This document shows positions 21,611 through 30,703 of a stretch of 64,000 nucleotides of DNA, one piece after another (position 1 is the first letter of the stretch; every line of letters begins with the position of its first letter). Source of the stretch: Gracilariopsis chorda (Eukaryota > Rhodophyta > Florideophyceae > Gracilariales > Gracilariaceae). The notes under the pieces were generated by a model. The model saw only the letters and a list, made by a program, of their open reading frames with translations. It was not told the DNA's origin and did not search any database. The DNA lies in assembly GCA_003194525.1 (NCBI GenBank), contig NBIV01000069.1, positions 1 to 64,000 of the forward strand, in the 5' to 3' direction. Made by a program: the position numbers and the translations under genes.

Positions 21611-22666
21611 TCACGACCCCATCTTCACGCCCAGCACTGCACGTGTCGTAGTACCCATCTCTTTGTGCATGTTGCGCGACGCACGCCAGTACACAGCATG
21701 ATGAACCATTCGGAAGTCATCAGGTGATAGGCACTCCGCCTGATAGTGCTTCCTCAGATTTATCCTCTGCATCCATGGATGGGAATGCCTCACTGCATTT
21801 CTGCTTGCAGGCCACTCACTCGGCAACGAGTATACCTGGTCCACCCAAGACATGTCCGCTCCCATAGCCAGCTCTCCTGGCGTACTTAAGCCAACTGGAA
21901 GCTTGTCAGGATTCTTATCGTCAAAGCTGCCTGCGGTTTGCTGCTCCTCTGCCTCGTCTTCCTCATCATCCACAAAGTCCTCCTGTGCTTCATCCTCGCT
22001 TGACTCGAGCACAATGATCTCCTGTGCTGTCAAACACCTCTTTAAATCTCTCCTTTCTATACTACGCAGCACCTCCAACACCTCTTGCGAGATACCAAAG
22101 CCAGGTCGCTTCACACCAGGTGCAGTCGGCTTACGATTCGATCGTCTCTGCCTCTTCACCGGTGGCTCAAAATCAACTGACTCTTCATCTTCATCTTCGT
22201 CCAGGACCTCCCCTTTACGCTTCTTTGAGATACGCTTACTTCTTCGAGGCTCCTGGTCAGCGTTCGGAGGCTCCTGAGCAGCTTCTTCATTCAGACCAAG
22301 CAACTCGATCACGTCCACATCGGCCGCAGAGGGAGCAGCAGCAGTAGAATCCTGTCCCTGCATGCCCGGTAAAGCGCTGGACAACGTCCTACGAACCTCT
22401 TTCACCTTATTACTCACTCCTGACTCCAGTGAACTGCGTTTCTCTTTCGTATACCACTTCTCCAGACGAAATACGATATACTTTAACACAGTCTGGTCAG
22501 AATCGCCGATGGTAACCGTGGTATTCATCACTTCCTGTACATTCTTTTTCTCCTTCATGGAACTCCCCAGCTCACTGCAAATGTCATACGTTCTAGAAGC
22601 GCAGTCGAATAAGTACTTTCGGAAATCCTCAAACGGTCCCATCTTCACAGTGGCAGCCGACCTCAC
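21611..22666 (-). CDS. Element X gene block, part 4: acidic/basic nuclear-type protein
   Basis: About 350 residues in the same reading frame as the three parts upstream; only a TAA (about 22686-22688) separates it from the ParB-like part, and the frame is open across the join. The first in-frame ATG is near 22642. The N-terminal 90 residues look globular (DFRKYLFDCASRTYDI). Then comes a low-complexity region with a bipartite nuclear-localisation-like run (RRSKRISKKRKGE), an acidic patch, KRQRRSNRKP and a second acidic patch. The last 80 residues look folded (WVDQVYSLPSEWPASRN). No family is recognised. A nuclear role is inferred from the signals. Confidence 0.5.
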   Translation of the reverse strand: MRSAATVKMGPFEDFRKYLFDCASRTYDICSELGSSMKEKKNVQEVMNTTVTIGDSDQTVLKYIVFRLEKWYTKEKRSSLESGVSNKVKEVRRTLSSALPGMQGQDSTAAAPSAADVDVIELLGLNEEAAQEPPNADQEPRRSKRISKKRKGEVLDEDEDEESVDFEPPVKRQRRSNRKPTAPGVKRPGFGISQEVLEVLRSIERRDLKRCLTAQEIIVLESSEDEAQEDFVDDEEDEAEEQQTAGSFDDKNPDKLPVGLSTPGELAMGADMSWVDQVYSLPSEWPASRNAVRHSHPWMQRINLRKHYQAECLSPDDFRMVHHAVYWRASRNMHKEMGTTTRAVLGVKMGS

Positions 22667-22687
22667 TCGAACATGCGCCTGTAGACA

Positions 22688-23527
22688 TTAGATAGTAAAA
22701 CGAAACTTATCCCCTGATATTCCAAGCAGAATATCACTAGACACATGAGTGATTCCGATTTGAGGCGTCTCCTGCCACACCACATCGAAGAACTCTAACA
22801 GACCAGGATTACGCGCAAACTTCAGAGCAAGAGCAGAATGGCGATTGAAATGACGTATCTTCCCTTCTTTCCCCTTCGTCTCACTGCTCCACAACACCCC
22901 CGCGATTTGGCGTGGTTTAAGCTTCGACAAATCATACCCATCCTGCTCTACCCCATAACGAATAAACGAAACAGCAGTGTGAATCTTATCTGCGAAGGAC
23001 ATCACCAGAACATTGGAGCTCAAATCATTCAACGTCTTCCCCAGCCACAACACCTCATTCAATGTCGTTCTCCAGCCGTCGTTCAGTTCCCAAAGCGTGA
23101 CGTTCAAACCAGCAGTGATCCTTGCCCATTTCGCACCATCCTGCTCGAGGTTCAGTAGAACACTAACTCGATGGAAGCCGTCCACCAAAACCATAGTAAC
23201 AATCAAACGCCCACTCGCATCAATAAAGTCACGAACCGGCACATCCTCCAACAGGGCCACCGCAATCGACCCAAGAGAAGGGAGCCATCCGAAGTTCCTC
23301 AGTTTGTTCGAAGTATCTCGAAGATGTTTGTTATTCTTCGAACGAACCATGTTCTTCGGAAATCGAATGTTGTAGATATCGATTACGCAATTGTGCTGGT
23401 CATAATCATCTCGATTGATGTCTAAGACCGCCAAACTGTTATCCACCTCTTCCGAAGGAACAGCATCACCTTCATCATATAAAACCCTCTCCTCCGTATC
23501 AAGATCGTTCCTGGAGAGTACAGGCAC
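22688..23527 (-). CDS. Element X gene block, part 3: ParB/sulfiredoxin-like protein
   Basis: About 280 residues. The segment MVLVDGFHRVSVLLNL, at about residues 110-125, resembles the DG-x-HR motif of the ParB/sulfiredoxin fold, which binds nucleotide (CTP in ParB) or acts as a nuclease in some relatives. Just before it is a short beta-alpha region ending in FIDASGRLI, as expected for that fold. Downstream is an all-helical part (FADKIHTAVSFIRYG). There is no clear helix-turn-helix. The frame has no ATG of its own near the start; it continues the previous part after a TGA at 23573-23575, with coding-like Gly-rich sequence across the join. The assignment rests on one motif. Confidence 0.45.
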   Translation of the reverse strand: MPVLSRNDLDTEERVLYDEGDAVPSEEVDNSLAVLDINRDDYDQHNCVIDIYNIRFPKNMVRSKNNKHLRDTSNKLRNFGWLPSLGSIAVALLEDVPVRDFIDASGRLIVTMVLVDGFHRVSVLLNLEQDGAKWARITAGLNVTLWELNDGWRTTLNEVLWLGKTLNDLSSNVLVMSFADKIHTAVSFIRYGVEQDGYDLSKLKPRQIAGVLWSSETKGKEGKIRHFNRHSALALKFARNPGLLEFFDVVWQETPQIGITHVSSDILLGISGDKFRFTI

Positions 23528-23572
23528 CTCTATGACGTCATAATCGGAGCTTGCTCCGACTTCAGGGCCTCC

Positions 23573-24121
23573 TCAGTTTCCAGAGCCGCCCACGAGAGCA
23601 CCTGATGTTCCTCCACCGCTCTTAAGGCTCTTCACCGGCGCTTTGGTCACCAAAATGCTTGATGGTGTACCAGCAACAGCGGGAAGGCGCTTGACTTGTC
23701 TTGCAGTAGTCCTGGAAGCTGTACCTCTGTGGATAGTCTTCACATTTGCTCCTGACTGCGTTGGAACCGACTCATTCCCCTCTCCGCTTTCATTTTTGAC
23801 ACTCATCATCGCAGTGTCCCATGCATATAAACCGGCTGAAACCATCTCCTTCAAAGTTGCGGGCAGTTCCTCGGGACCTCCGAGAACATAAGCGTACTTC
23901 TCATCTTGGTGTGAAGAAATATTTTTCTTAAAGATAACCACGAAGTCCTCTCCAGGTCTCTGCGTAGAAGACATGGGACGGTTGTGTAGTGAACGACAGT
24001 GTTTCGTCCCTGGCCCCCCAGCAACCCCCACACCGCGCAATTTCGCCTCTTCAACCTTCACCTTCGCATCACTACTCCCAACTCGTACGAACAGATTGAC
24101 CTCCGCATCGCCCTTAAGCAC
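23573..24121 (-). CDS. Element X gene block, part 2: unrecognised protein
   Basis: 182 residues following part 1 in the same frame after a single TAG (24122-24124); it starts at a GTG and has no nearby ATG. Residues 1-75 look folded (DFVVIFKKNISSH, then KYAYVLGG). The rest is Ser/Thr/Gly-rich and ends in a glycine-rich linker that continues beyond the stop into part 3. No family recognised. Lack of an own start and the continuous frame argue that parts 1-4 descend from one gene. Confidence 0.4.
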   Translation of the reverse strand: MLKGDAEVNLFVRVGSSDAKVKVEEAKLRGVGVAGGPGTKHCRSLHNRPMSSTQRPGEDFVVIFKKNISSHQDEKYAYVLGGPEELPATLKEMVSAGLYAWDTAMMSVKNESGEGNESVPTQSGANVKTIHRGTASRTTARQVKRLPAVAGTPSSILVTKAPVKSLKSGGGTSGALVGGSGN

Positions 24122-24298
24122 CTAACCCGTATTGCACCCAATTGATGGCTCAGGGTGGCTGGCAGTTCGGGTGGCGCCCCGGCTCTTCGCTTTGCCTCGC
24201 GTGGTCGGCCTGTCGATGACACGTCTCTTTGGCAAAACAGGCTTCCTCGGAGTCCGTTTCCGTGATGGCGCGTTTATGTTATTCCCAGTGGAATCCAT
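24122..24298 (-). CDS. Element X gene block, part 1: basic leader
   Basis: A 58-residue basic stretch from the first ATG (24298). It contains SRKRTPRKPVLPKRR and DRPTTRGKAKSRG, the latter AT-hook-like and nearly the same as MPTTRGKAKSMG at 663-698 in copy A. It looks like a DNA-binding or nuclear-targeting leader. The frame is open upstream to about 24360, where a TGA lies at the edge of the tandem repeats, so the promoter probably lies in those repeats. Confidence 0.5.
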   Translation of the reverse strand: MDSTGNNINAPSRKRTPRKPVLPKRRVIDRPTTRGKAKSRGATRTASHPEPSIGCNTG

Positions 24299-24500
24299 GG
24301 CTGAGTACTTCAAAGGTCGCGCTTGCGTTTTCTTGGCACCCGCTGACGTCGAATGCTCCCGTGATCACGTATGCTTGGTTCCAAAGAGATGGACGTAAGC
24401 ACTATATATCGTTTTCATGACCTCCGTTGTCATCAACGTAGCATTCATGAAACTCCCCTCCCAACTACTTGCATTGCAAAAGAATTTCTTAGTTTTTTGG

Positions 24501-24644
24501 TCGAGGTCCGTGGTCCGGGGTGTCGTGGTGCTCCATCGAGATAACGATGGAGCGCCAGGACGCGAAATTTTAATTAAAATTCAGGCCTGGCGCTCCATCG
24601 TAATCGCGATGGAGCACCATGACACCTCGCACCACGGACCTTGA
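24501..24644. repeat. Nested palindrome in repeat unit 1
   Basis: Outer arms are 24501-24538 and 24607-24644 (TCGAGGTCCGTGG against its complement, few mismatches). Inner arms are 24545-24559 and 24586-24600 (CGATGGAGCGCCAGG, perfect), around an AT-rich centre. It resembles the perfect palindrome at 272-357. Confidence 0.9.
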
Positions 24645-24976
24645 CCCAAAACGAAGAGAAACATAATCCGTGGCAACCAAGTCAAAAGCGTCTTGCGCAT
24701 TCTTCGCAACCGGATTCGTTGCGTCGGTTTGGGCGATTGAAAACTTCTATTGAACCCGAAGAACAACTTTTTCTTGTTAAACAAAGCACCGGAGTGGTCG
24801 TCTCCAACAGTGTTACCCCTTTCTTTTGAAGCTCCCGTGATCACGCTTGCTAGGTTCCAAAGAGATGGTTGTAAGCACTATATATCGTTTTCATGACATC
24901 CATTGTCGTCAACGTAGCATTCATGAAATTCCTCTCCCAACTACTTTCATTGCAAAAGAATTTCTTAGTTTTTTGG

Positions 24977-25120
24977 TCGAGGTCCGTGGTCCGGGGTGTC
25001 GTGGTGCTCCATCGCGATTACGATGGAGCGCCAGGACGCGAAATGTTAATTAAAATTCAGGCCTGGCGCTCCATCGTAATTGCGATGGAGCACCATGACA
25101 CCTCGCACCACGGACCTTGA
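24977..25120. repeat. Nested palindrome in repeat unit 2
   Basis: Same layout as the palindrome 476 bp to the left, with a few substitutions; outer arms at 24977-25014 and 25083-25120. Confidence 0.9.
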
Positions 25121-25690
25121 CCCAAAACGAAGAGAAACATAATCCGTGGCAACCAAGTCAAAAGTGTCTTGCGCATTCTTCGCAACTGCATTCGTTGCGT
25201 CGGTTTGGGCGATTGAAAATTTCTATTGAACCCGAAGAACAACTTTTTCTTGTTAAACAAAGCACCGGAGTGGTCGTCTCCAACAGTGTTACCCCTCTCT
25301 TTTGGAGCTCCCGTGATCACGCCTGCTAGGTTTCAAAGAGATGGACCTAAGCACTATATATCGTTTCATGACATCCATTGTCGTCAACGTAGCATCCCTG
25401 CAATTCCCCTCCCAATTAGTTGCATTGCAAAAAGAATTTGATAATTTTTTGGTTTTCGTCGGATCCGAGCGCACGACGAGTGAGCGCACGACGAGTGAGA
25501 ATTTGAAGGCTGATGCCCATTTGCATGTAGCACGCGGGAGAGATTCGGTTCAGGGACAGCGATCTATGCCTTGGTCTGGTGGTGGGGTGGAGGGTAAGAA
25601 AGTGTCGGTTGCTAGGAGAAGGGAAGAGGTCCCAGATCAGGGAGGGTTGAAAGCAAATGCGCAGGTCGAAGACCGAGATAAAGATGAAGA

Positions 25691-26362
25691 ATGCCGGAAA
25701 GGAAACAAATGGAAGAGGCGGTTGCGCTGAAGAGAGGTGGGGCCCCAAGGGGAAAACAATATGGAGGAGAGGTAAATGTCCCTTTGGTAGAGAGTGATGG
25801 GGACGAAGAGCATCACATTGTGAAGGGGAGATGGACGAGAGAGAGAATAAAGGAAGGAGTGGGACGCCGCTCTGATTTAAAGGAAACGCAAGAAGTGGAA
25901 GAAGTGGTCAGAGCGACGGATGGAATACAGGAAGCATCGAAAAGCGAAGAACCTACGAGCACCCCGGTACGGGCACGAAAGGTGCAAATGGCTCAAGACT
26001 TGGAAAGTGATAAAGGAAGCAGAACGCCGTGGACTCCGGAAGGAATGCGAGAGAGGAAACGAAGTGTTCATCGGTCGCCAAGTGAGCATGCTGAGGAGCG
26101 ATGGCTGCCTGTCAATATTTTGGGAGATGCAGGGAATGACGACATTGGTGTGATGTCTCGATCTTCGTTAGTTGAGAGGGTCAATATTTTGAAGGCAGAA
26201 CTCGGGCAGATCAAAGGGGACCAGTGCAGCCTAAAGATGTCGCTGAAGCTGACGCAAGAGGAACTGAAAGGGATGAGAGAAGAGATGAGCGAGAAGAATT
26301 TGCTGACAGAAAGCTTACGGGAAGGTATGAAGGTGAGACAAAGGGGAGAGAAAGGGATCTGA
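25691..26362 (+). CDS. Coiled-coil protein, element X cargo
   Basis: 223 residues, strongly charged. Residues about 30-150 are Glu/Lys/Arg-rich with no clear fold. Residues about 165-215 form a heptad region (LVERVNILKAELGQIKG, then LTQEELKGMREEM). No family recognised. It resembles in style, though not clearly in sequence, the coiled-coil frame of X copy A (2098-2523). An overlapping frame (25341-25730) runs into it from the tandem repeats and may be part of the same transcript. The purine-rich bias of the plus strand here mirrors the pyrimidine-rich bias of the zinc-finger gene's coding strand. Confidence 0.4.
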   Translation: MPERKQMEEAVALKRGGAPRGKQYGGEVNVPLVESDGDEEHHIVKGRWTRERIKEGVGRRSDLKETQEVEEVVRATDGIQEASKSEEPTSTPVRARKVQMAQDLESDKGSRTPWTPEGMRERKRSVHRSPSEHAEERWLPVNILGDAGNDDIGVMSRSSLVERVNILKAELGQIKGDQCSLKMSLKLTQEELKGMREEMSEKNLLTESLREGMKVRQRGEKGI

Positions 26363-26545
26363 AGGGGAAAAAGAATTGCGAGGGCGTAGGAAGTATGTGG
26401 TTGATGTGCAAGAGGGTTTTTATGGGTATTCTGTCACGTACGAAGGAGGGTTTGCGTGGTTGCGGTTGAGTTTGAGGTCGAGCGTGGGAGGATAGGGAAA
26501 GGTCTGCGGAAAATGGATTCCAGTCTTTGAAGAGATTGGAGCGGT

Positions 26546-27444
26546 CTATAGCACGGATGGTTTCTGTATGGGCAGTGGCTCTTCACTTGGAAGTTTTTTG
26601 GGGGTGTGCCAGACGATTTCATTGATGTGACACTGCATGATGGCTTGTTTGAAGGCAGGAATGACTTTGTTTCCAAAGGCTGCGGCCATAGGATGGGTGA
26701 AGGCGGGGGTGGAAGAGGAGGAAGGGGAAGATTGGGAGACGGGTTGGAAGAGGGTGTTGTTGAAGTGTGCGAGAGCGAGTTGTTGCTTCAGGACGTCTAT
26801 GGCGCCTTTCTGGAGGAGAGTTGCGGAGAAGGAGATGTGCCCGTCAGAGATTGTGAGAGGGAGAAAACTGGTGGGGTTGATACGTCCCTTGACGAGGTGT
26901 TCTTGGAGTTCGAGGCACTGCTTTGCGGAGGAGATGGATTTCTGGAAGACTGACTTGGAGAATTCCGGGTGGATGAGAAGGGAGATGAGTTCGTCGGCTT
27001 TGCGTGTGCATAAGGAGGAAGCAATGGAGGAGATGCAGAGGACGAGTTGCTAGAGATGGGGGTTGTTGAGGAGAGGGGAGGGGGATTGGGACGAGGTATG
27101 GGGAGGTGGGTTTGAGGAGGAGACTGAACAGAGGGCGTGACTTGCCATGTGGTGCGCGTCTTGTGTTTGGAGGGAAAGGAGGCCTGTTGGATGGGATAGG
27201 GTTCATCTTCGGCGAGGGGGACGTTGTGGGAGTGGCGGTGTGAGGGAGTGAGAGGAGGAATGGTGGAGAGGTTTGGAACGGATTTTCGTCGCTTGGTACT
27301 TGGAGGGAACTGGACGGGAGCGTTGGCGGAGGAGGAAGGGAGTTTGTCGGGGGTGAGTCGATGAGGGCACCTGCGTTGGTGACTCTGGAGAGAGAACGCG
27401 GTGCGGCCATAGAAGTTGCAACGGGGATGGCAACATGGTATCAT
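26546..27444 (-). CDS. Two-exon zinc-finger protein, element X cargo
   Basis: Proposed model: exon 1 is 27444-27142, the intron is 27141-27050 (92 nt, GTCACG...CTCTAG) and exon 2 is 27049-26546, giving 268 residues. The start is the ATG before CCHPRCNFYG. A longer frame reaches 27642 but adds only low-complexity sequence. Residues about 4-30 form a Cys/His finger (CHPRCNF, then SHQRRCPH). A Pro/Ser-rich linker follows, with a basic KRRK. Exon 2 encodes a helical, folded-looking domain (DELISLLIHPEFSKSVFQ, then LLQKGAIDVLKQQLALAHF) and has no start codon near its beginning. Keeping the frame open across a 504-nt exon in phase supports the splice. The 5' splice site is weak. A degraded relative lies at 38600-39560. 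No named family is recognised. Confidence 0.5.
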
Positions 27445-27449
27445 GGCGG

Positions 27450-27960
27450 GGGAGGGAGAACGGAGAATGGGATGCTTGGAAACAGAGAAGGGAGGGTGGT
27501 GGCGGAGTGGGATATAGGGGAGCGTAATATTATGGCACACGTAGATGAGGTGCTGCACGTGATGCAGAGCGTATTTTCGTAGGGCGTGGGGTAGAGCATG
27601 CGATGCAGGGAGCAGGTCGGGCAACGGGTGATAGAAAGCCAAAGCTATTTGGTTATGTAAACGCTATGTATCTATTCTATCTATTATATCTATTCTATTT
27701 TGCTATTTGAAGGGGCACTCGCTCAGGACCAGTAAGATTTGGATTCCACGTGCACATGAGAGGGTATGTATTAGTGGAGTCTGGCGCTAGTTTTACCTCC
27801 AAAGAAACTGGTAAATGTCTAGTATACTGCTATTCTTTTGTCCCAAGCAAACTAGCTCTGTGCTATGTATGGAATTATTTTGAGAAATTTGATTCATTCA
27901 AAATTGGGTTTGAAGAGTCGTTATTCGTTCATTTTAATTCTTGGCCTTCTGAATGCCAAA
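27450..27960. other. Right flank of element X, no gene seen
   Basis: The region upstream of the zinc-finger gene includes a CTATCTATTATATCTATTCT-type AT-rich run near 27660-27700 that could hold its promoter. Nothing else was recognised before the TIR. Confidence 0.5.
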
Positions 27961-27983
27961 CTAGCATCCCGAAAACACCGACG
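27961..27983. repeat. Element X copy B right terminal inverted repeat
   Basis: Ends AACACCGACG; inverted match to 21041-21063. It is followed by TA, as the other end is preceded by TA. Confidence 0.85.
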
Positions 27984-28132
27984 TACTGTAGCAAAACCAA
28001 AACTAACTCTCCCCTGTCACACGTATCCATTCCACTATTAGTTTGCCGTAGTTCATGCAATGAATACATTAACGAAACATTCGAGAAACTGGCCAAGTGC
28101 CAAGAATACCTCCACGAAGGCGTTGCACTTCA
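27984..28132 (-). mobile_element. 5' LTR of the old gypsy, second part
   Basis: The remainder of the LTR broken by element X. It ends GTTGCACTTCA, whose reverse complement TGAAGTGCAAC is the LTR start pattern seen in the solo LTR (TGAAGTGCAAT) and the young element (TGTTGTGCAAT). Together the parts make about 820 bp. Confidence 0.7.
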
Positions 28133-28435
28133 GTTCTACGTCTATAAAACGCTTTTACCTTTGAAAGCTGTGTTCATCGCCCAGTATTCGTACCTTCGTT
28201 GGAAGCAAATGAACCTAGCTCGAGCTTCGAACTCTTCTGGGTCTGTTAGAATTCTCACGGGATTCGACTTGCTGTTTGCTCCCTTGGTAGAGCGACCGTA
28301 CGGGCGTCAGATCATGACAGGCGACAGCGAACACCGATGAGAGATGACGTGGGAGACCGGACGGTGGACAGATGGCAAGAGTGCACCTCACCGGCACGGT
28401 GCACCTGGGGACGGTTGGGATGGGATACACGTGTC
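28133..28435. other. Spacer between two gypsy elements
   Basis: About 300 bp outside the old LTR and before the middle-aged element's LTR. No gene or repeat was recognised. The exact left edge of the next LTR is uncertain and could lie a little to the left of 28436. Confidence 0.5.
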
Positions 28436-28947
28436 CGACCGGAAGGAAGGGCAGGCGTGCCTGCAAGACTCTAGATAATTTTTGATTAATTTTTAGGTAG
28501 TGCGTACGCAGGCCTGCCAGTGGCCCATATCTCCCGAGGTGCTTCGTCGCCGAGGTGCACCTTGGGGCCGGCGGGTCTACTTAGGATGGCAGTACCCCCC
28601 GACCCCCATGAACGAGTAAAGGAAGACGTCATCCCACCAAACGGACTAGTTTCTTGTTTTAGTGGGCGATACAGACTGCCCACTAGCTTGTACTACTAGT
28701 AGTAGTACTACTCCGCACGGTAAACGAGGAGCGGTACACGACCGCCAACACTCTACGCGTGCTGCCTGACCACGCCTGACGTAGTTGCCCGTCCTGTTCC
28801 GCAGACCTCGACCGGCGTCTCCTGACTTCTACCGTTCGGATCACCAAGCCCATCCTCCGCCCGGGCTTTCTAGGAAATCCTTCTACTGACCGCTGAGGCA
28901 CGTTCGACCGATCAGTACCTTGTGCTAAAACATTGCGCTTCCCCACA
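28436..28947 (+). repeat. 5' LTR of the middle-aged gypsy
   Basis: About 512 bp, ending CTTCCCCACA. It is followed by TTGGTGTCCCGACC, a plausible tRNA primer-binding site. It contains an expanded ACTACTAGTAGTAGTACTAC run near 28690-28710 that is shorter in the 3' LTR. Confidence 0.85.
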
Positions 28948-28985
28948 TTGGTGTCCCGACCTAGAAGACCAATCACAGACCGAAA

Positions 28986-30703
28986 ATGGAATCGAAACTT
29001 CCAAAACCACGGAGTCAGAAAAGTTCGCAGGGCAAAAAAACAGCCCAGCTCGTTACGGAGTATCAGATCGCTTCGGCGGCGGTGTCTGACACCGCTTTGG
29101 CCTCAAACCGAAGCACCAGGGATGCCCCAGCACTCACCCCGTCCGTACTGGATAACCCGGAGTCACTGCTTCGCACAGGAAGTGCAGCAGAATCCTCCTC
29201 TACACCGATCGGCCCGCCGGCATCTCAGCTGCCAACCGCAACTACTGGGGCAGCCGCGACTTCATGCGATACACCAATCGGGAGCATTGGCTTTGGCGAC
29301 TTGTGGGACCGTATTCGTACTCACTTGTCGGTATTTGTCCGCACGGAACTCGTAATAAGGGTCCCAGTAGCGGTCGAAAAGTATCTTGCCAATCGGATGC
29401 CCCAGATATTGGAGCGACAGGCCCATGAGACAATCCGCACGGTTAGCGAGGAAGTAATTTCACGCATCCAGCAAAGCGTCGACCGCACAGAATTCCAGCC
29501 CAATCGGACAAGTCAGCCGTTATCTGCGGGACAACATGTCACCCAGACCCTCTCAAAGTTTGACGCAAACCGTACGGGCACGGCACCAGCCCTAGAGTAT
29601 AGGTATTCCGGACGGGAATCAAAGAGGAAACTCCCGAACGATCTATCTACTGGCAATCCCCAGTCAGCCAGATCCGAACGGAGATCCTGACGATAGTAGC
29701 TCCAATGGAGGGAGCTTAGACTGCGACAGACGCGGCCGTCGGGATAAACCGTCCGGTTCGGATCGTAAAAAACCGCGGAAGGAAGAGAACTTCCCGTCGC
29801 AAACGCAGAACTAAGCGTTCGGACCCAGATACAGACAGAACGGAGACTTCAGAGTGGGAAGAACATCTTCCCGACTCGGACGAAGGAGCGAGCGACGACT
29901 GGCGAGGTTCGCATCACCGTTCAGGCAGAAGGTCACTTAAGCGGCTGAAGCCACTTAAAGACTTGTTTCGGAAGGCCGTAGACTACAGGTCATATCGGCT
30001 TCTCAAAAAGTCCGCACGTTATGATGCCCGGGTGGCCAGGAAGGTTGGCCGCTACCACGAGAAGCTGAATATCCAACTAAAGGGGCGCCCGTTTTCCGGA
30101 TCGGACCCCATTGCCGTACTACGCTTCTTACAGCGATTTAGGACCGCATGCGACCACAACGGAATGACAGAGGGCGCAGCCCTCTGCTGCTTCCAGTTTT
30201 ACTTGACCGGGCCGGCACAAGCGCTGGTTCAATCCCGTATCGCGGGATAAACCAATGCGGTCGACGTCCGTAAACTGGAAACGTTACGCACATACTCAGA
30301 GGTGGTAAACTTCTTTTTAACCACGTATGCGACCGATGAGGTAATCGCAGACGCATACGCCGAGGTGACGACTTGTCGACAGTCCTCAGGTATGTCCGAA
30401 ACGGAATTCGCCCAGAACCTCTGGGATAAAGCACTCCGCTGTGGGAACGTGTTCTCAGATCGGCGTTCGAAGTCCATCGTCGTGGAGAACCTGCTGCCCG
30501 CCATACTGTCGAAAGTCAGAAACCATCTGACAACTCATCCGCACATCGGACTGAACGCATTAGCCCGATACGGGGAATTCTACGGCGACACGCACCGTGC
30601 GACCAAACGGCAAACAATCCGCACGGACTCTCTGCCAACTCATCGTCGTGATTCACGCTCACGAGTGATGAGCCTGGAGACCGACTCGGACGAGGATGAT
30701 TAG
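28986..30703 (+). pseudogene. gag region of the middle-aged gypsy
   Basis: Gag is the structural polyprotein of the particle in living relatives. The region holds a Ser/Thr/Pro-rich N-terminal part (from 28986) and a capsid-like helical part at about 29960-30700 with FSGSDPIAVLRFLQRFRTAC, the typical gypsy retrotransposon gag pattern. It is broken, and treated as a fossil. Confidence 0.75.

Larger units (their letters stand above)
24354..25455. repeat. 476-bp tandem repeat, two full copies plus a partial
   Basis: Copies start at 24354, 24830 and 25306, each with GCTCCCGTGATCACG. The first two are about 97% identical by eye; the third stops after about 145 bp in a T-rich run. Each full unit holds a nested palindrome and CACTATATATCG near its start. 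The array lies upstream of the minus-strand gene block and may hold its promoter or an origin-like site (inference). Confidence 0.95.
21041..27983. mobile_element. Unclassified TIR element X, copy B (6.9 kb)
   Basis: It is bounded by 23-bp inverted repeats (21041-21063 and 27961-27983; outer bases CGTCGGTGTT, two mismatches) and by TA on both sides, which may be a 2-bp target duplication. It sits inside an LTR whose two halves lie on either side, so the borders are well supported. Contents from left: a minus-strand same-frame gene block with a ParB-like part, a 476-bp tandem repeat with nested palindromes, a plus-strand coiled-coil frame and a minus-strand zinc-finger gene. No transposase, integrase, polymerase, capsid or envelope gene was recognised. 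The mechanism of movement is unknown. Confidence 0.75.

Noticed and set aside
22688-23527. ParB-like gene as bacterial contamination
   Set aside because: It lies inside inverted ends that interrupt a eukaryotic LTR, with the LTR continuing on both sides.
27445-27642. Longer N-terminus for the zinc-finger gene
   Set aside because: The extra 66 residues are His/Pro/Leu-rich low complexity; the finger begins right after the ATG at 27444.
21041-27983. Element X as a Polinton or other virus-derived element
   Set aside because: Size and gene number raised the thought, but no polymerase B, integrase, packaging ATPase, capsid or protease was recognised, and the ends are short.
28270-28435. LTR of the middle-aged gypsy extending left to a GCTCC near 28278
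   Set aside because: GCTCC also follows the 3' LTR, but the intervening sequence does not align with that upstream of 37861 and lacks a TG start.
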